Positions 1 to 6,867 of a stretch of 64,000 bases of DNA are shown piece by piece; within the stretch, counting starts at the first letter, position 1, and the number at the start of each line of letters is the position of its first letter. Made by a program: the position numbers and the translations under genes. The DNA comes from Gammaproteobacteria bacterium. Lineage in GTDB: Bacteria; Pseudomonadota; Gammaproteobacteria; Pseudomonadales; Azotimanducaceae_A. Location of the stretch: positions 130,432-194,431 of the forward strand of contig DUAT01000171.1 of the NCBI GenBank assembly GCA_012960755.1, read 5' to 3'. The notes under the pieces were generated by a model, which saw nothing but the letters and a program-made list of their open reading frames with translations, was not told the DNA's origin and did no database searches.

Positions 1-116
1 ATGGGTACGCTTGGCACATATACTTCCCTCGTAGGTGATTGTTTCATATAACTAACAGTTTACAGATGTTGTGATAATTGGTTGAAAATGCCTACTTATG
101 GGACGGGAACTAACTA
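1..116. repeat. Partial MITE-like repeat, right end
   Basis: The stretch ends in GGACGGGAAC followed by TAACTA (101-116). The same right-end pattern, GGACAGG(A/C)AC then TAACTA, closes the two repeats at 3030-3155 and 3156-3280. Internal similarity to 3030-3155 is weak but visible (AAAAT about 20 bases before the end, ATAACTAAC further left). The left end would lie outside the window. No gene is visible in 1-169; a short hairpin CGAGC/GCTCG lies at 142-156. Confidence 0.45.
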
Positions 117-169
117 GAACTAAACTACTGTACAATGCTATCGAGCACTTCGCTCGGGAATAGGGATAG

Positions 170-1720
170 TTGAGTTTGCATTTCGCGAGATGTAGTTTAC
201 TGGCCTGGATCTGCCTGGTATCGCTACCGTCACACGGTTTTTTTGACCTGGTGAATATTGAAAGCGGTACCGCCTTGAGTCAAACCGTTGTTACCGTACG
301 CAAACAGACGCAATCACGGGCTGACGTTTTTGTATTCAGTGTTGTCTCTGAGAGAGAGCGACGGGTTGCTGGTTATAGGGCTAGTAACGATTACGCTGAG
401 GCTCTGGTTGACCAGGTATTGCCGAAAGATGTGATCTTTGTTGATACAGGCAACTGGCACGGCGAGGCGGTATTGTTGATGTTTACAGCCAGTGAAGCTT
501 ATATATTCGACCCGTGGACAGGCAGTAAGCAGACGATACTGCACCATTCATCAATCTATCATGCCGTTGTTCATGACCATCTGCCCCGGATTGACCTGTT
601 CCGCGACATCAACGGAGACGGTCTTGATGACTTCCTCATTCCTACCTTCACCGGTTACCTGGTGGCGACACAGTTACCCAACGGTGAGTTTACGCACCCG
701 CTGGCGTTAGAAGCACCACCATTGCTGGATCTTACCTACAACAACAATCCCTGGTATCAGGCAAAAGAACTGTTTCTTGTCGATATGACCCTGGACAGTC
801 GCGACGATATTACATTCTGGGTCAACGGTGAATTCTATATATACCCGCAACTTGCCAATGGAGAGTTTTCAGGTGAGGTCATTAAAACCACGTCGAATAT
901 TCCGTTTGATTTTGACGGCTTTGATGGCATGTCTGTTCGCATGTCCGACGAAGATCAATCAGATAAACTGGTTACCGTCCTGCATGGTTTAAAAGACCTT
1001 GATGGCGACGGGTTAACAGATCTTGTGACCATGTCAGTTAAAAGCGATGGTGTTTTCGATAAAAAAACCACGATACGATATTACCGCGGCAGACCCGGTG
1101 TTGCCTTAGATGATAGTGGTAGCAACACAATCAGTGGTGTTAATGGTGATGACTCTGCGGGTTATGAGCTGGTCACGTTTGATGCCGAGGAAACGTCCAG
1201 CATGCAGTCGAAGGGGATCCAGTATGAGCTGGAGATAAGAGATATCAACGGCGATGAGCAAATTGACATCGTTGTCTCATCCATAGAAATCGGTATTGGC
1301 AGGATCATTCGCGCGTTGCTGACGAGTTCCATCAAAATTGATCTGGGGTTTTACCAGATGGTAGATGGTGTCTACCCGGACAAACCACAAAAGGTGCAGC
1401 AAATTACCGCAAAGTTTGATATGTCCACTGGCGAGGTCTGGTTTCCCTCGGTCCTGTTGCTGGATGTTAACGACGATGGTATTGAAGACCTGTTAGTTCA
1501 GAAAGGCGAACATTCGCTGATGGTTTATCAGGGTCAGCAAGGCAAGAAAATGTTCTCCGGGAAAGAGATCGAGATTGAAGTCTCCATGCCCCAGGACCCG
1601 GAGTTTGTCTACAAAACGATGGTAAACAATGACCAAACCCAGGACATTGTGATGAAAATTCCACCACCCATATCCAACAAAGAAGGACCTCACCGGGTCA
1701 TCCTGTTAATCTCAAACTGA
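170..1720 (+). CDS. Secreted FG-GAP/VCBS-repeat protein
   Basis: 516 residues, read from a TTG start; no better start is seen upstream. The N-terminus has a hydrophobic stretch (about residues 8-23) and looks like a signal peptide, so the protein is probably exported. Four calcium-binding-type loops of the DxNxDGxxD class occur at about residues 146 (DINGDGLDD), 276 (DLDGDGLTD), 358 (DINGDEQID) and 432 (DVNDDGIED). They are spaced as blades of a beta-propeller, as in FG-GAP/VCBS proteins. No enzymatic domain is recognised. Such proteins often bind ligands or surfaces, but the specific role is unknown. It stands alone, 127 bases before the ECF sigma gene on the same strand. Confidence 0.8.
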   Translation: MSLHFARCSLLAWICLVSLPSHGFFDLVNIESGTALSQTVVTVRKQTQSRADVFVFSVVSERERRVAGYRASNDYAEALVDQVLPKDVIFVDTGNWHGEAVLLMFTASEAYIFDPWTGSKQTILHHSSIYHAVVHDHLPRIDLFRDINGDGLDDFLIPTFTGYLVATQLPNGEFTHPLALEAPPLLDLTYNNNPWYQAKELFLVDMTLDSRDDITFWVNGEFYIYPQLANGEFSGEVIKTTSNIPFDFDGFDGMSVRMSDEDQSDKLVTVLHGLKDLDGDGLTDLVTMSVKSDGVFDKKTTIRYYRGRPGVALDDSGSNTISGVNGDDSAGYELVTFDAEETSSMQSKGIQYELEIRDINGDEQIDIVVSSIEIGIGRIIRALLTSSIKIDLGFYQMVDGVYPDKPQKVQQITAKFDMSTGEVWFPSVLLLDVNDDGIEDLLVQKGEHSLMVYQGQQGKKMFSGKEIEIEVSMPQDPEFVYKTMVNNDQTQDIVMKIPPPISNKEGPHRVILLISN

Positions 1721-1847
1721 TTTAAAAGAACTTAACCTTTCGGACTGGGCACGAAAACCAGGTAACACAGTCCTTTGGGATAGAATAATTTAAACCTTTT
1801 CCCGTAAAATCCCATCATATCTTCAGTAACCATGAAATGAGCCATTA

Positions 1848-2387
1848 GTGTCGAAAACCGCCGTCGTGCAAGATGAAAGGGCTGCAGAACGCGCCCTGGT
1901 TGCACAAGCAAAGAATAATGACTACGGGGCCTACGAGCAGCTTTACAAGATGCACGTGGGACGTGTCTATGCGCTCTGTGTAAGGCTATGCAATGACCGG
2001 GATATGGCAGAAGACCTGTCCCAGGAAGCCTTTGTACTCGCCTGGCGCAAGTTGAGTAGTTTTAGAGGTGATAGTGCATTCGGCAGCTGGTTGTATCGTA
2101 TTGCGACTAACACGGCGCTGAGTTACCTGAGAAAACAAAAGCCATTTCAATACAGCGTAGATATTGATGAGACAGAAGAAGAAGCCATACCAGAGGATAT
2201 TGGTGCCCAGATGGGGCTTGAACAGGCTATTGGAAAACTCCCCGATGGAGCACGGGCAGTTTTTGTGCTCTACAGCCTGGAAGGCCACACCCATGACGAG
2301 ATTGCGTCGATGCTGAATATTGCCCAGGGTAGCAGTAAGGCTCAGCTGCATCGGGCGCGGCAGTTGTTACAGGGTCATTTAAAGTAG
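1848..2387 (+). CDS. ECF-type RNA polymerase sigma factor
   Basis: 179 residues from a GTG start; an in-frame TGA at 1833 excludes an earlier start. Sigma region 2 spans about residues 30-98, with the DMAEDLSQEAFVLAW core-binding and -10 recognition block and the FGSWLYRIATN segment. Region 4 spans about 125-175 (LPDGARAVFVLYSLEGHTHDEIASML), a helix-turn-helix that reads the -35 element. The small size and lack of regions 1 and 3 make it an extracytoplasmic-function sigma factor. The next gene encodes a one-pass membrane protein in the usual anti-sigma position, and the DUF4097 gene beyond it is a plausible target. Confidence 0.93.
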   Translation: MSKTAVVQDERAAERALVAQAKNNDYGAYEQLYKMHVGRVYALCVRLCNDRDMAEDLSQEAFVLAWRKLSSFRGDSAFGSWLYRIATNTALSYLRKQKPFQYSVDIDETEEEAIPEDIGAQMGLEQAIGKLPDGARAVFVLYSLEGHTHDEIASMLNIAQGSSKAQLHRARQLLQGHLK

Positions 2388-2462
2388 TGGTCATGTAACA
2401 AAAGTGCAAATAAACCATTGCGTACTCAAATGCGTCTTAGGAGTACACCACAGGAAACAAAG

Positions 2463-3026
2463 ATGGCAGACAAAGAGCAAGGGAATCAGGAACAAGGCAT
2501 GAGGCAAGGTGATGAGCCTGTTGATCTCATGCTTGCGCGAGAGATTCGCAATCTTGACCGGGAAATTCAACCCGGTCGTGACTTGTGGCCAGGGATTGAG
2601 CGAAATATCTGTCAGATGCCACAGCGAAAAGGGACCTTGTGGCCAGGCAACTGGATGCCTTATGCCGTCGCAGCCAGCCTTATCATCGCCGTTTCTTCTC
2701 TCGTGGTGAACTTGGTGGGTCCCGGTCAGCCCGGTGCCGAATTGGTTACCGCGAATTATGCTATCGACTCGATGCAAAAAGGATACCTCAAAGTCAGAAA
2801 TCCGCTGGTGGAACAGTTTGCAGAGACAAACAAGAGTCTGTCCCCGGACACGCTCGATGATTTGTATCGCAACATCGAGATTATTGAAAATGCCCGACTC
2901 GAAATTGAAGCGCAGGTCAGGAAAAACCCCGAGGACCCTCGTCTGGTTGAGATGTTGATGCGAGTTCATCAACAGGAACTCGAGTTATTGAAACAGGACT
3001 ACTTGAAATATGGTCACTCAATGTGA
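2463..3026 (+). CDS. Probable membrane anti-sigma factor
   Basis: 187 residues from the ATG at 2463, chosen because AGGA lies 8 bases upstream; a TTG at 2418 would add 15 residues without a visible ribosome site. A cytoplasmic, charged N-terminal half (about 1-62) precedes one membrane segment at about 64-86 (PYAVAASLIIAVSSLVV) and a helical periplasmic half rich in Glu and Leu. There is no zinc-binding HxxxCxxC motif, so it is not a standard zf-HC2 anti-sigma factor. The function is inferred from position 75 bases behind the ECF sigma gene and from topology. The stop codon lies only 3 bases before a MITE-like repeat. Confidence 0.7.
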   Translation: MADKEQGNQEQGMRQGDEPVDLMLAREIRNLDREIQPGRDLWPGIERNICQMPQRKGTLWPGNWMPYAVAASLIIAVSSLVVNLVGPGQPGAELVTANYAIDSMQKGYLKVRNPLVEQFAETNKSLSPDTLDDLYRNIEIIENARLEIEAQVRKNPEDPRLVEMLMRVHQQELELLKQDYLKYGHSM

Positions 3027-3029
3027 ATC

Positions 3030-3155
3030 GTTCTTGTCCGGAAACAGAACCATGAGTGTTATTTCGTTCGATAAGTGCTTGATTTATAAACTAACTATAC
3101 TAAGTGGTCTTATGATTTGCCCGAAAATCATGGCTTTCTGGACAGGAACTAACTA
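3030..3155. repeat. MITE-like inverted-repeat element, first unit
   Basis: The element begins GTTCTTGTCCGGAAA (3030-3044). Its complement-like end TTTCTGGACAGGAAC lies at 3135-3149, 13 of 15 matching, and is followed by TAACTA (3150-3155). The inner part can fold into a long imperfect hairpin. It carries no ORF. Together with the next unit it separates the sigma/anti-sigma pair from the DUF4097 gene. Confidence 0.65.
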
Positions 3156-3280
3156 GTGCTTGTCCATAAATAGGCAAATTTCGACTTCAGCACCCTACTT
3201 TGGGCAGATTGAGTCTATTTTATTAGCACAAAACGTGACTGGAAAAGCACACATAATTATTTATGGACAGGCACTAACTA
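3156..3280. repeat. MITE-like inverted-repeat element, second unit
   Basis: Terminal inverted repeats are GTGCTTGTCCATAAATA (3156-3172) and TATTTATGGACAGGCAC (3258-3274), 16 of 17 matching. The 119-bp body is flanked on both sides by the 6-bp direct repeat TAACTA (3150-3155 and 3275-3280), which looks like a target-site duplication. There is no coding capacity. The ends share the TGTCC/GGACA core with the first unit but the interiors differ, so these are two related elements or two solo insertions rather than a simple duplication. Confidence 0.7.
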
Positions 3281-3306
3281 GGTCAGTCAAAGAACAAAGG
3301 AAGAAA

Positions 3307-4266
3307 ATGATGAACAAGAAACACAATTTACTGATGGTCGGCGTGTTTTCCCTGGGCATGGTGTCGGCTGGTGCTGCACTGGCTCGGGAAACGGTTGATG
3401 AGTCCAAAAGTGCGTCTGTTGATGGTGTCGTCAGGATTAATGTCGTTCGAGGCGAACTGACCATCGAGGGATGGGACAAAGACGAGATAAAGGTGTCGGG
3501 TAAGCTGGATGAGAAATACGAAGAATTTATATTCGAAGTCGATGATGATGATGCAGTCATCAGAGTAAAGATACCTAGTGGAAGAAACAGCTGGTGCTGT
3601 GATGAAGGTTCTGACCTGACGATTAAGGTACCTCTGCAGAGTAAGTTACATATCGGTGTTGTCTCGACCGATATCGAGGCGGAGAACATTCTTGGCGGCC
3701 TGGATGTCAATGGCGTCAGTGGCAATATCAGGGTAGAAAAAATTCGACAACGCATCCATCTGACGACGGTGAGCGGCGAAGTTGATGTGCGGGATGTCGA
3801 AGGTCGGGTCCGGGTCAGAAGTGTCAGCGGAGATATAGAAGCCTTTGACGTCCAGGGAGTTCAGCGATACCACAGTGTCAGTGGCAACGTGCTGGTGAAG
3901 GATGTTTCTGATGACCTGGATCTTGAGAGTGTTTCCGGCGACCTGGAACTGATCGCGGGTGTGTTGAACTCCGTCCGGGGACATTCAGTATCAGGCGATA
4001 TTGATTTGCAGACCGAATTACGTAGCGGAGCCAGTATCGAGTTCGATAGCATCAGTGGCACCATACGGTTGCGGCTGAGTGGGGATCTGGACGCAAAGTT
4101 TGACCTGCAGACAGGTTCCGGAAGCATTAGAAATCGTATTACCAGCGATCGACCGCAAGAGTCAAAGTATGTCCGGGATGAAACCCTCAGGTTTGTTGTC
4201 GGTGAGGGTGAAGGTGAGGTTACTATCAGTACACGTTCAGGGGATATTATTCTAAGCACGAATTAA
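3307..4266 (+). CDS. DUF4097-family envelope protein
   Basis: 319 residues from the ATG at 3307, which sits behind AGGAAGAA; a longer reading frame from 3160 starts inside the MITE-like repeat and is not credible. A signal peptide of about 28 residues ends ...GAALA/RE. The mature part is a beta-strand repeat: VSG followed by D, E or N recurs at about 20-22-residue intervals (VSGNIRVEKI, VSGEVDVRDV, VSGDIEAFDV, VSGNVLVKDV, VSGDLELIAG). This is typical of DUF4097/DUF4098 adhesin-like proteins. Proteins of this family often sit with ECF sigma/anti-sigma pairs and are linked to envelope stress. The role here is inferred from that context. Confidence 0.85.
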   Translation: MMNKKHNLLMVGVFSLGMVSAGAALARETVDESKSASVDGVVRINVVRGELTIEGWDKDEIKVSGKLDEKYEEFIFEVDDDDAVIRVKIPSGRNSWCCDEGSDLTIKVPLQSKLHIGVVSTDIEAENILGGLDVNGVSGNIRVEKIRQRIHLTTVSGEVDVRDVEGRVRVRSVSGDIEAFDVQGVQRYHSVSGNVLVKDVSDDLDLESVSGDLELIAGVLNSVRGHSVSGDIDLQTELRSGASIEFDSISGTIRLRLSGDLDAKFDLQTGSGSIRNRITSDRPQESKYVRDETLRFVVGEGEGEVTISTRSGDIILSTN

Positions 4267-4296
4267 GGAATCTGATAAGGTCGGTCTGCCGCTTTT

Positions 4297-4953
4297 TCAG
4301 CAGGTAAGGGGCTCGATCCGATAAGTGCAGCGTCGGGCCTGGTTTAAAATGTGTTCCACCCGGTGAACCGTTGCCATACCCTCGAATAACGACTGGAAGA
4401 CCTCAAGCTCCGAACTGCAAAAACCCTGGCATGTCTTGGCTGCAATGCAGATTGGACAATGATGTTCCTTCAGCAGAAAACTGCCTGGTTTTTCTGCAGC
4501 TTCCAACTCTGCCATGTAACCTTCGTTGCTTCTGATTTCGCATAGACCGACCAGCCTGTCCTCCAGGGAGTCGAATTTCTGAAGTCGCTTCGTATACAAC
4601 CGCAGCGTATCTGAGGTGCGCTTCTCGATCAGCATATCGATAGCATCCTCACCCAGGACATCACGAATAGAGATAATCAGCTCGCTGGTTACCTGGGCGT
4701 GGGAATCAGGAAACCTGTTGTGCCCCTTGCCGGTCAGTTTCCAGCGTCGGACCGGACGACCCCGACCTGCGGCTTCCTCGGGTAACGATGAGATCAGTTG
4801 CTGGCCTTCGAGCTGGGACAGGTGTTGACGGATTCCCATCGTAGTAAGATTGAGTCTGTTGCTCAGGTCACGTGCCGTCTGCGGACCTAAACGTTTGATT
4901 TGATAAAGAATTTTATCCTGGCTACTGGCGAGGTTCGATTGTGATTGGTTCAT
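4297..4953 (-). CDS. SufR-like winged-helix regulator with C-terminal cysteines
   Basis: 218 residues from MNQSQSN at 4953; the longer frame to 5046 would cover the promoter region of the divergent gene. Residues about 15-75 form a winged helix-turn-helix (ARDLSNRLNLTTMGIRQHLSQL, then a wing with GRGRP). The C-terminal half carries HCPIC, CQGFC and RRC cysteines, the arrangement seen in SufR/COG2345 regulators that bind an iron-sulfur cluster. Cluster binding is likely but not proven here. It is transcribed divergently from the VOC gene at 5092, with a perfect palindrome between them, so mutual or autoregulation is plausible. Confidence 0.82.
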   Translation of the reverse strand: MNQSQSNLASSQDKILYQIKRLGPQTARDLSNRLNLTTMGIRQHLSQLEGQQLISSLPEEAAGRGRPVRRWKLTGKGHNRFPDSHAQVTSELIISIRDVLGEDAIDMLIEKRTSDTLRLYTKRLQKFDSLEDRLVGLCEIRSNEGYMAELEAAEKPGSFLLKEHHCPICIAAKTCQGFCSSELEVFQSLFEGMATVHRVEHILNQARRCTYRIEPLTC

Positions 4954-5059
4954 CTTTTTGTAACTACAGACTCTGGTGGTCAGGATTATTACCGAAGTCC
5001 AGCTATTAAGTAAACAAAACACTTTACATATTTTTGTGCCAGGCATAATATTAAATAGT

Positions 5060-5073
5060 AAAGTAATTACTTT
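5060..5073. promoter_or_regulatory. Palindromic operator candidate AAAGTAATTACTTT
   Basis: A perfect 14-bp palindrome lies in the 138-bp divergent space between the SufR-like regulator and the VOC gene, 19 bases before the VOC start codon. Its position would block the VOC promoter or ribosome loading region. It is the natural candidate site for the adjacent dimeric winged-helix regulator; the assignment is inference. Confidence 0.5.
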
Positions 5074-5091
5074 CTTATGTAGAGGCGAGCT

Positions 5092-5526
5092 ATGAAACTA
5101 CTGATCGAGCATGCAAACATCACCGTCACATCAATTGATGAAGCTACAAAATTCCTGGCCACGGCATTTCCCGATTTCAGGGTCAGGGGCAGTGGCTACC
5201 TTCACGGCGGGCCAGAGTCAGGTGACTGGGTTCACTTCGGAAATGATGAGAGTTATCTTGCACTGCAACAGAATCGACAACACAGTCCGCGTTCTGACAT
5301 GCCATACACCAATGACGGCATTAATCATCTCGGTTTTGTCATTGATGACATGCAGGCACTGATTGAACGCATGGGTTCCGTCGGGTACAAACCGACGACA
5401 GCATCGGCGATGGACGGACATCCTCATCGGCTTCGCGCTTACTTTTTCGATGGCAACGGAATCGAATGGGAATTTGTCGAGTACTTGTCTGAAAAAGCAG
5501 AAGAGCGGAACGACTATTCTGCTTAG
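5092..5526 (+). CDS. VOC (glyoxalase/dioxygenase fold) protein
   Basis: 144 residues from an ATG preceded by AGAGGCGAG. Two beta-alpha-beta-beta-beta modules are readable: IEHANITVTSIDEATKFL at the start, and GINHLGFVIDDMQALIERM near residue 80 followed by YFFDGNGIEWEFVEYL. Candidate metal ligands are His7, the His of NHLGF and the Glu of EWEF. The family includes glyoxalase I, extradiol dioxygenases and resistance proteins; the substrate cannot be told. It is divergent from the SufR-like regulator, which probably controls it, and convergent with the LLM oxidoreductase gene, 11 bases away. Confidence 0.82.
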   Translation: MKLLIEHANITVTSIDEATKFLATAFPDFRVRGSGYLHGGPESGDWVHFGNDESYLALQQNRQHSPRSDMPYTNDGINHLGFVIDDMQALIERMGSVGYKPTTASAMDGHPHRLRAYFFDGNGIEWEFVEYLSEKAEERNDYSA

Positions 5527-5537
5527 TTCACATCTGC

Positions 5538-6773
5538 CTAGTTCACCGCTTCGCTACCGGGTCTTCCCGTTACCCCTGCGATCATATTCTGGTCTGATTT
5601 GGTCGAAGCTTTCGTAGGAGCGCCCCGGGCCTTGAAGTTGTAAGGGTCGGTATCGATCTCCTCCAGCTGAATCTCACCATTCAATACCGCTTGTTTCCAC
5701 GCCTGGTGCTCATCTTCTCTTGCGTGGAATTCCGGCATCACCTCATCGGCGAACAATTCGAGGCTGGAACAGATATCTTCGTGAGTATTCTTACCCGCCT
5801 GGTTAAGCAGAATGACCTGGTCAACATTAGCGGCCTCCAGTTCTTTCAGTTTCCCGCGAATGGTGTCCGGAGAACCGATCAACTCACTGCCTGAGCGTTT
5901 TTGACCGGCTGGAGTTTGCTTCCATTCCTGGTATTTGTCCCAGAAGCTGATAGTACCTGGTTCGAATGGCCCCTCTTTGTTGTAGAGCTGGAGTGCAAAC
6001 TGGAAGAAGGTCCAGCCGTCGGCTTTTTGCCAGGCTTCTTCGTCTGTTTCAGCACACATAAACCCCGAAACCACAGCGATGTTGGGGTTGGTTTGATAAT
6101 CAGTCAGCAATTCCTGGTCGTTGACGAAGGTGTTGTAGTAGGCATTCACCCATGCCAATGACGCCTTGAGATCAACGAACTTGAATGAAAGTGCGCCCAT
6201 CCCGCGGTGAGCAGCATAGCGAATGGTGTCCAGTTGAGAACAGGCGACCCACAAGGGAGGATGCGGTTTTTGTAGTGGCTTGGGAACAACTGCACGAAGC
6301 GGAAATTTGAAAAATTCGCCTTCATACTCCCAGGCATGGTTGTAAAACATAGGCAGAACGCATTTTACGGCGTCTTCCCAGACGTCACGCTTGTCACGAA
6401 AGCGCAGATTAAATGGATGCAATTCGGTCACACTCGCCCCTTCACCGATTCCCAGTTCAACCCGACCATCTGAGACCAGGTCCAGGGTTGCAACCTTTTC
6501 TGCGACCCTGGCAGGGTGATTGGTGGTTAACTGAATAATTCCATGGCCAAGTCGAATATTCTTTGTTCTCTGGCTGGCTGCAGCAAGAAACACCTCTGGC
6601 GCTGAAGAGTGAGAATATTCTTCAAGGAAGTGATGTTCGACTTCCCATGCATAGTCATAGCCCAGTTGATCAGCAAGCTCAATTTGCTGTAGCGATCGTT
6701 TCATCAGCTTGTGTTCACTGTCCTCATTCCAGGGCCGGGGAAGTTGATGCTCATAGAAAACGCCGAATTTCAT
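5538..6773 (-). CDS. LLM-class flavin-dependent monooxygenase
   Basis: 411 residues. It has the bacterial-luciferase TIM-barrel signature: MKFGVFYE at the first strand, YDYAWEVEHHF, RLGHGIIQLTTNHPARVAE and the phosphate-binding DGRVELGIGEG. The C-terminal part ends in the usual SGSELIGSPDTIRGKLKEL block. Members use FMNH2 or F420 to oxidise diverse substrates, often long-chain or xenobiotic carbonyls; the exact substrate is unknown. It is transcribed alone on the minus strand, 94 bases from the protease gene that ends upstream of it. Confidence 0.9.
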   Translation of the reverse strand: MKFGVFYEHQLPRPWNEDSEHKLMKRSLQQIELADQLGYDYAWEVEHHFLEEYSHSSAPEVFLAAASQRTKNIRLGHGIIQLTTNHPARVAEKVATLDLVSDGRVELGIGEGASVTELHPFNLRFRDKRDVWEDAVKCVLPMFYNHAWEYEGEFFKFPLRAVVPKPLQKPHPPLWVACSQLDTIRYAAHRGMGALSFKFVDLKASLAWVNAYYNTFVNDQELLTDYQTNPNIAVVSGFMCAETDEEAWQKADGWTFFQFALQLYNKEGPFEPGTISFWDKYQEWKQTPAGQKRSGSELIGSPDTIRGKLKELEAANVDQVILLNQAGKNTHEDICSSLELFADEVMPEFHAREDEHQAWKQAVLNGEIQLEEIDTDPYNFKARGAPTKASTKSDQNMIAGVTGRPGSEAVN

Positions 6774-6867
6774 GGTAGTTGTCCTTTTCTAATTGTCGTT
6801 AAGGCGATGCGAATATGTATCAATTCAAATAGCATACAGATTCATTGGCTTCCCGGCAAAGACTTGA

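Noticed and set aside
1742..1773. Terminator after the FG-GAP gene
   Set aside because: GGACTG pairs with CAGTCC across about 20 bases and the T run is short; too weak to call.
3160..3306. N-terminal extension of the DUF4097 protein
   Set aside because: It lies inside the MITE-like repeat and precedes the real signal peptide and ribosome site.
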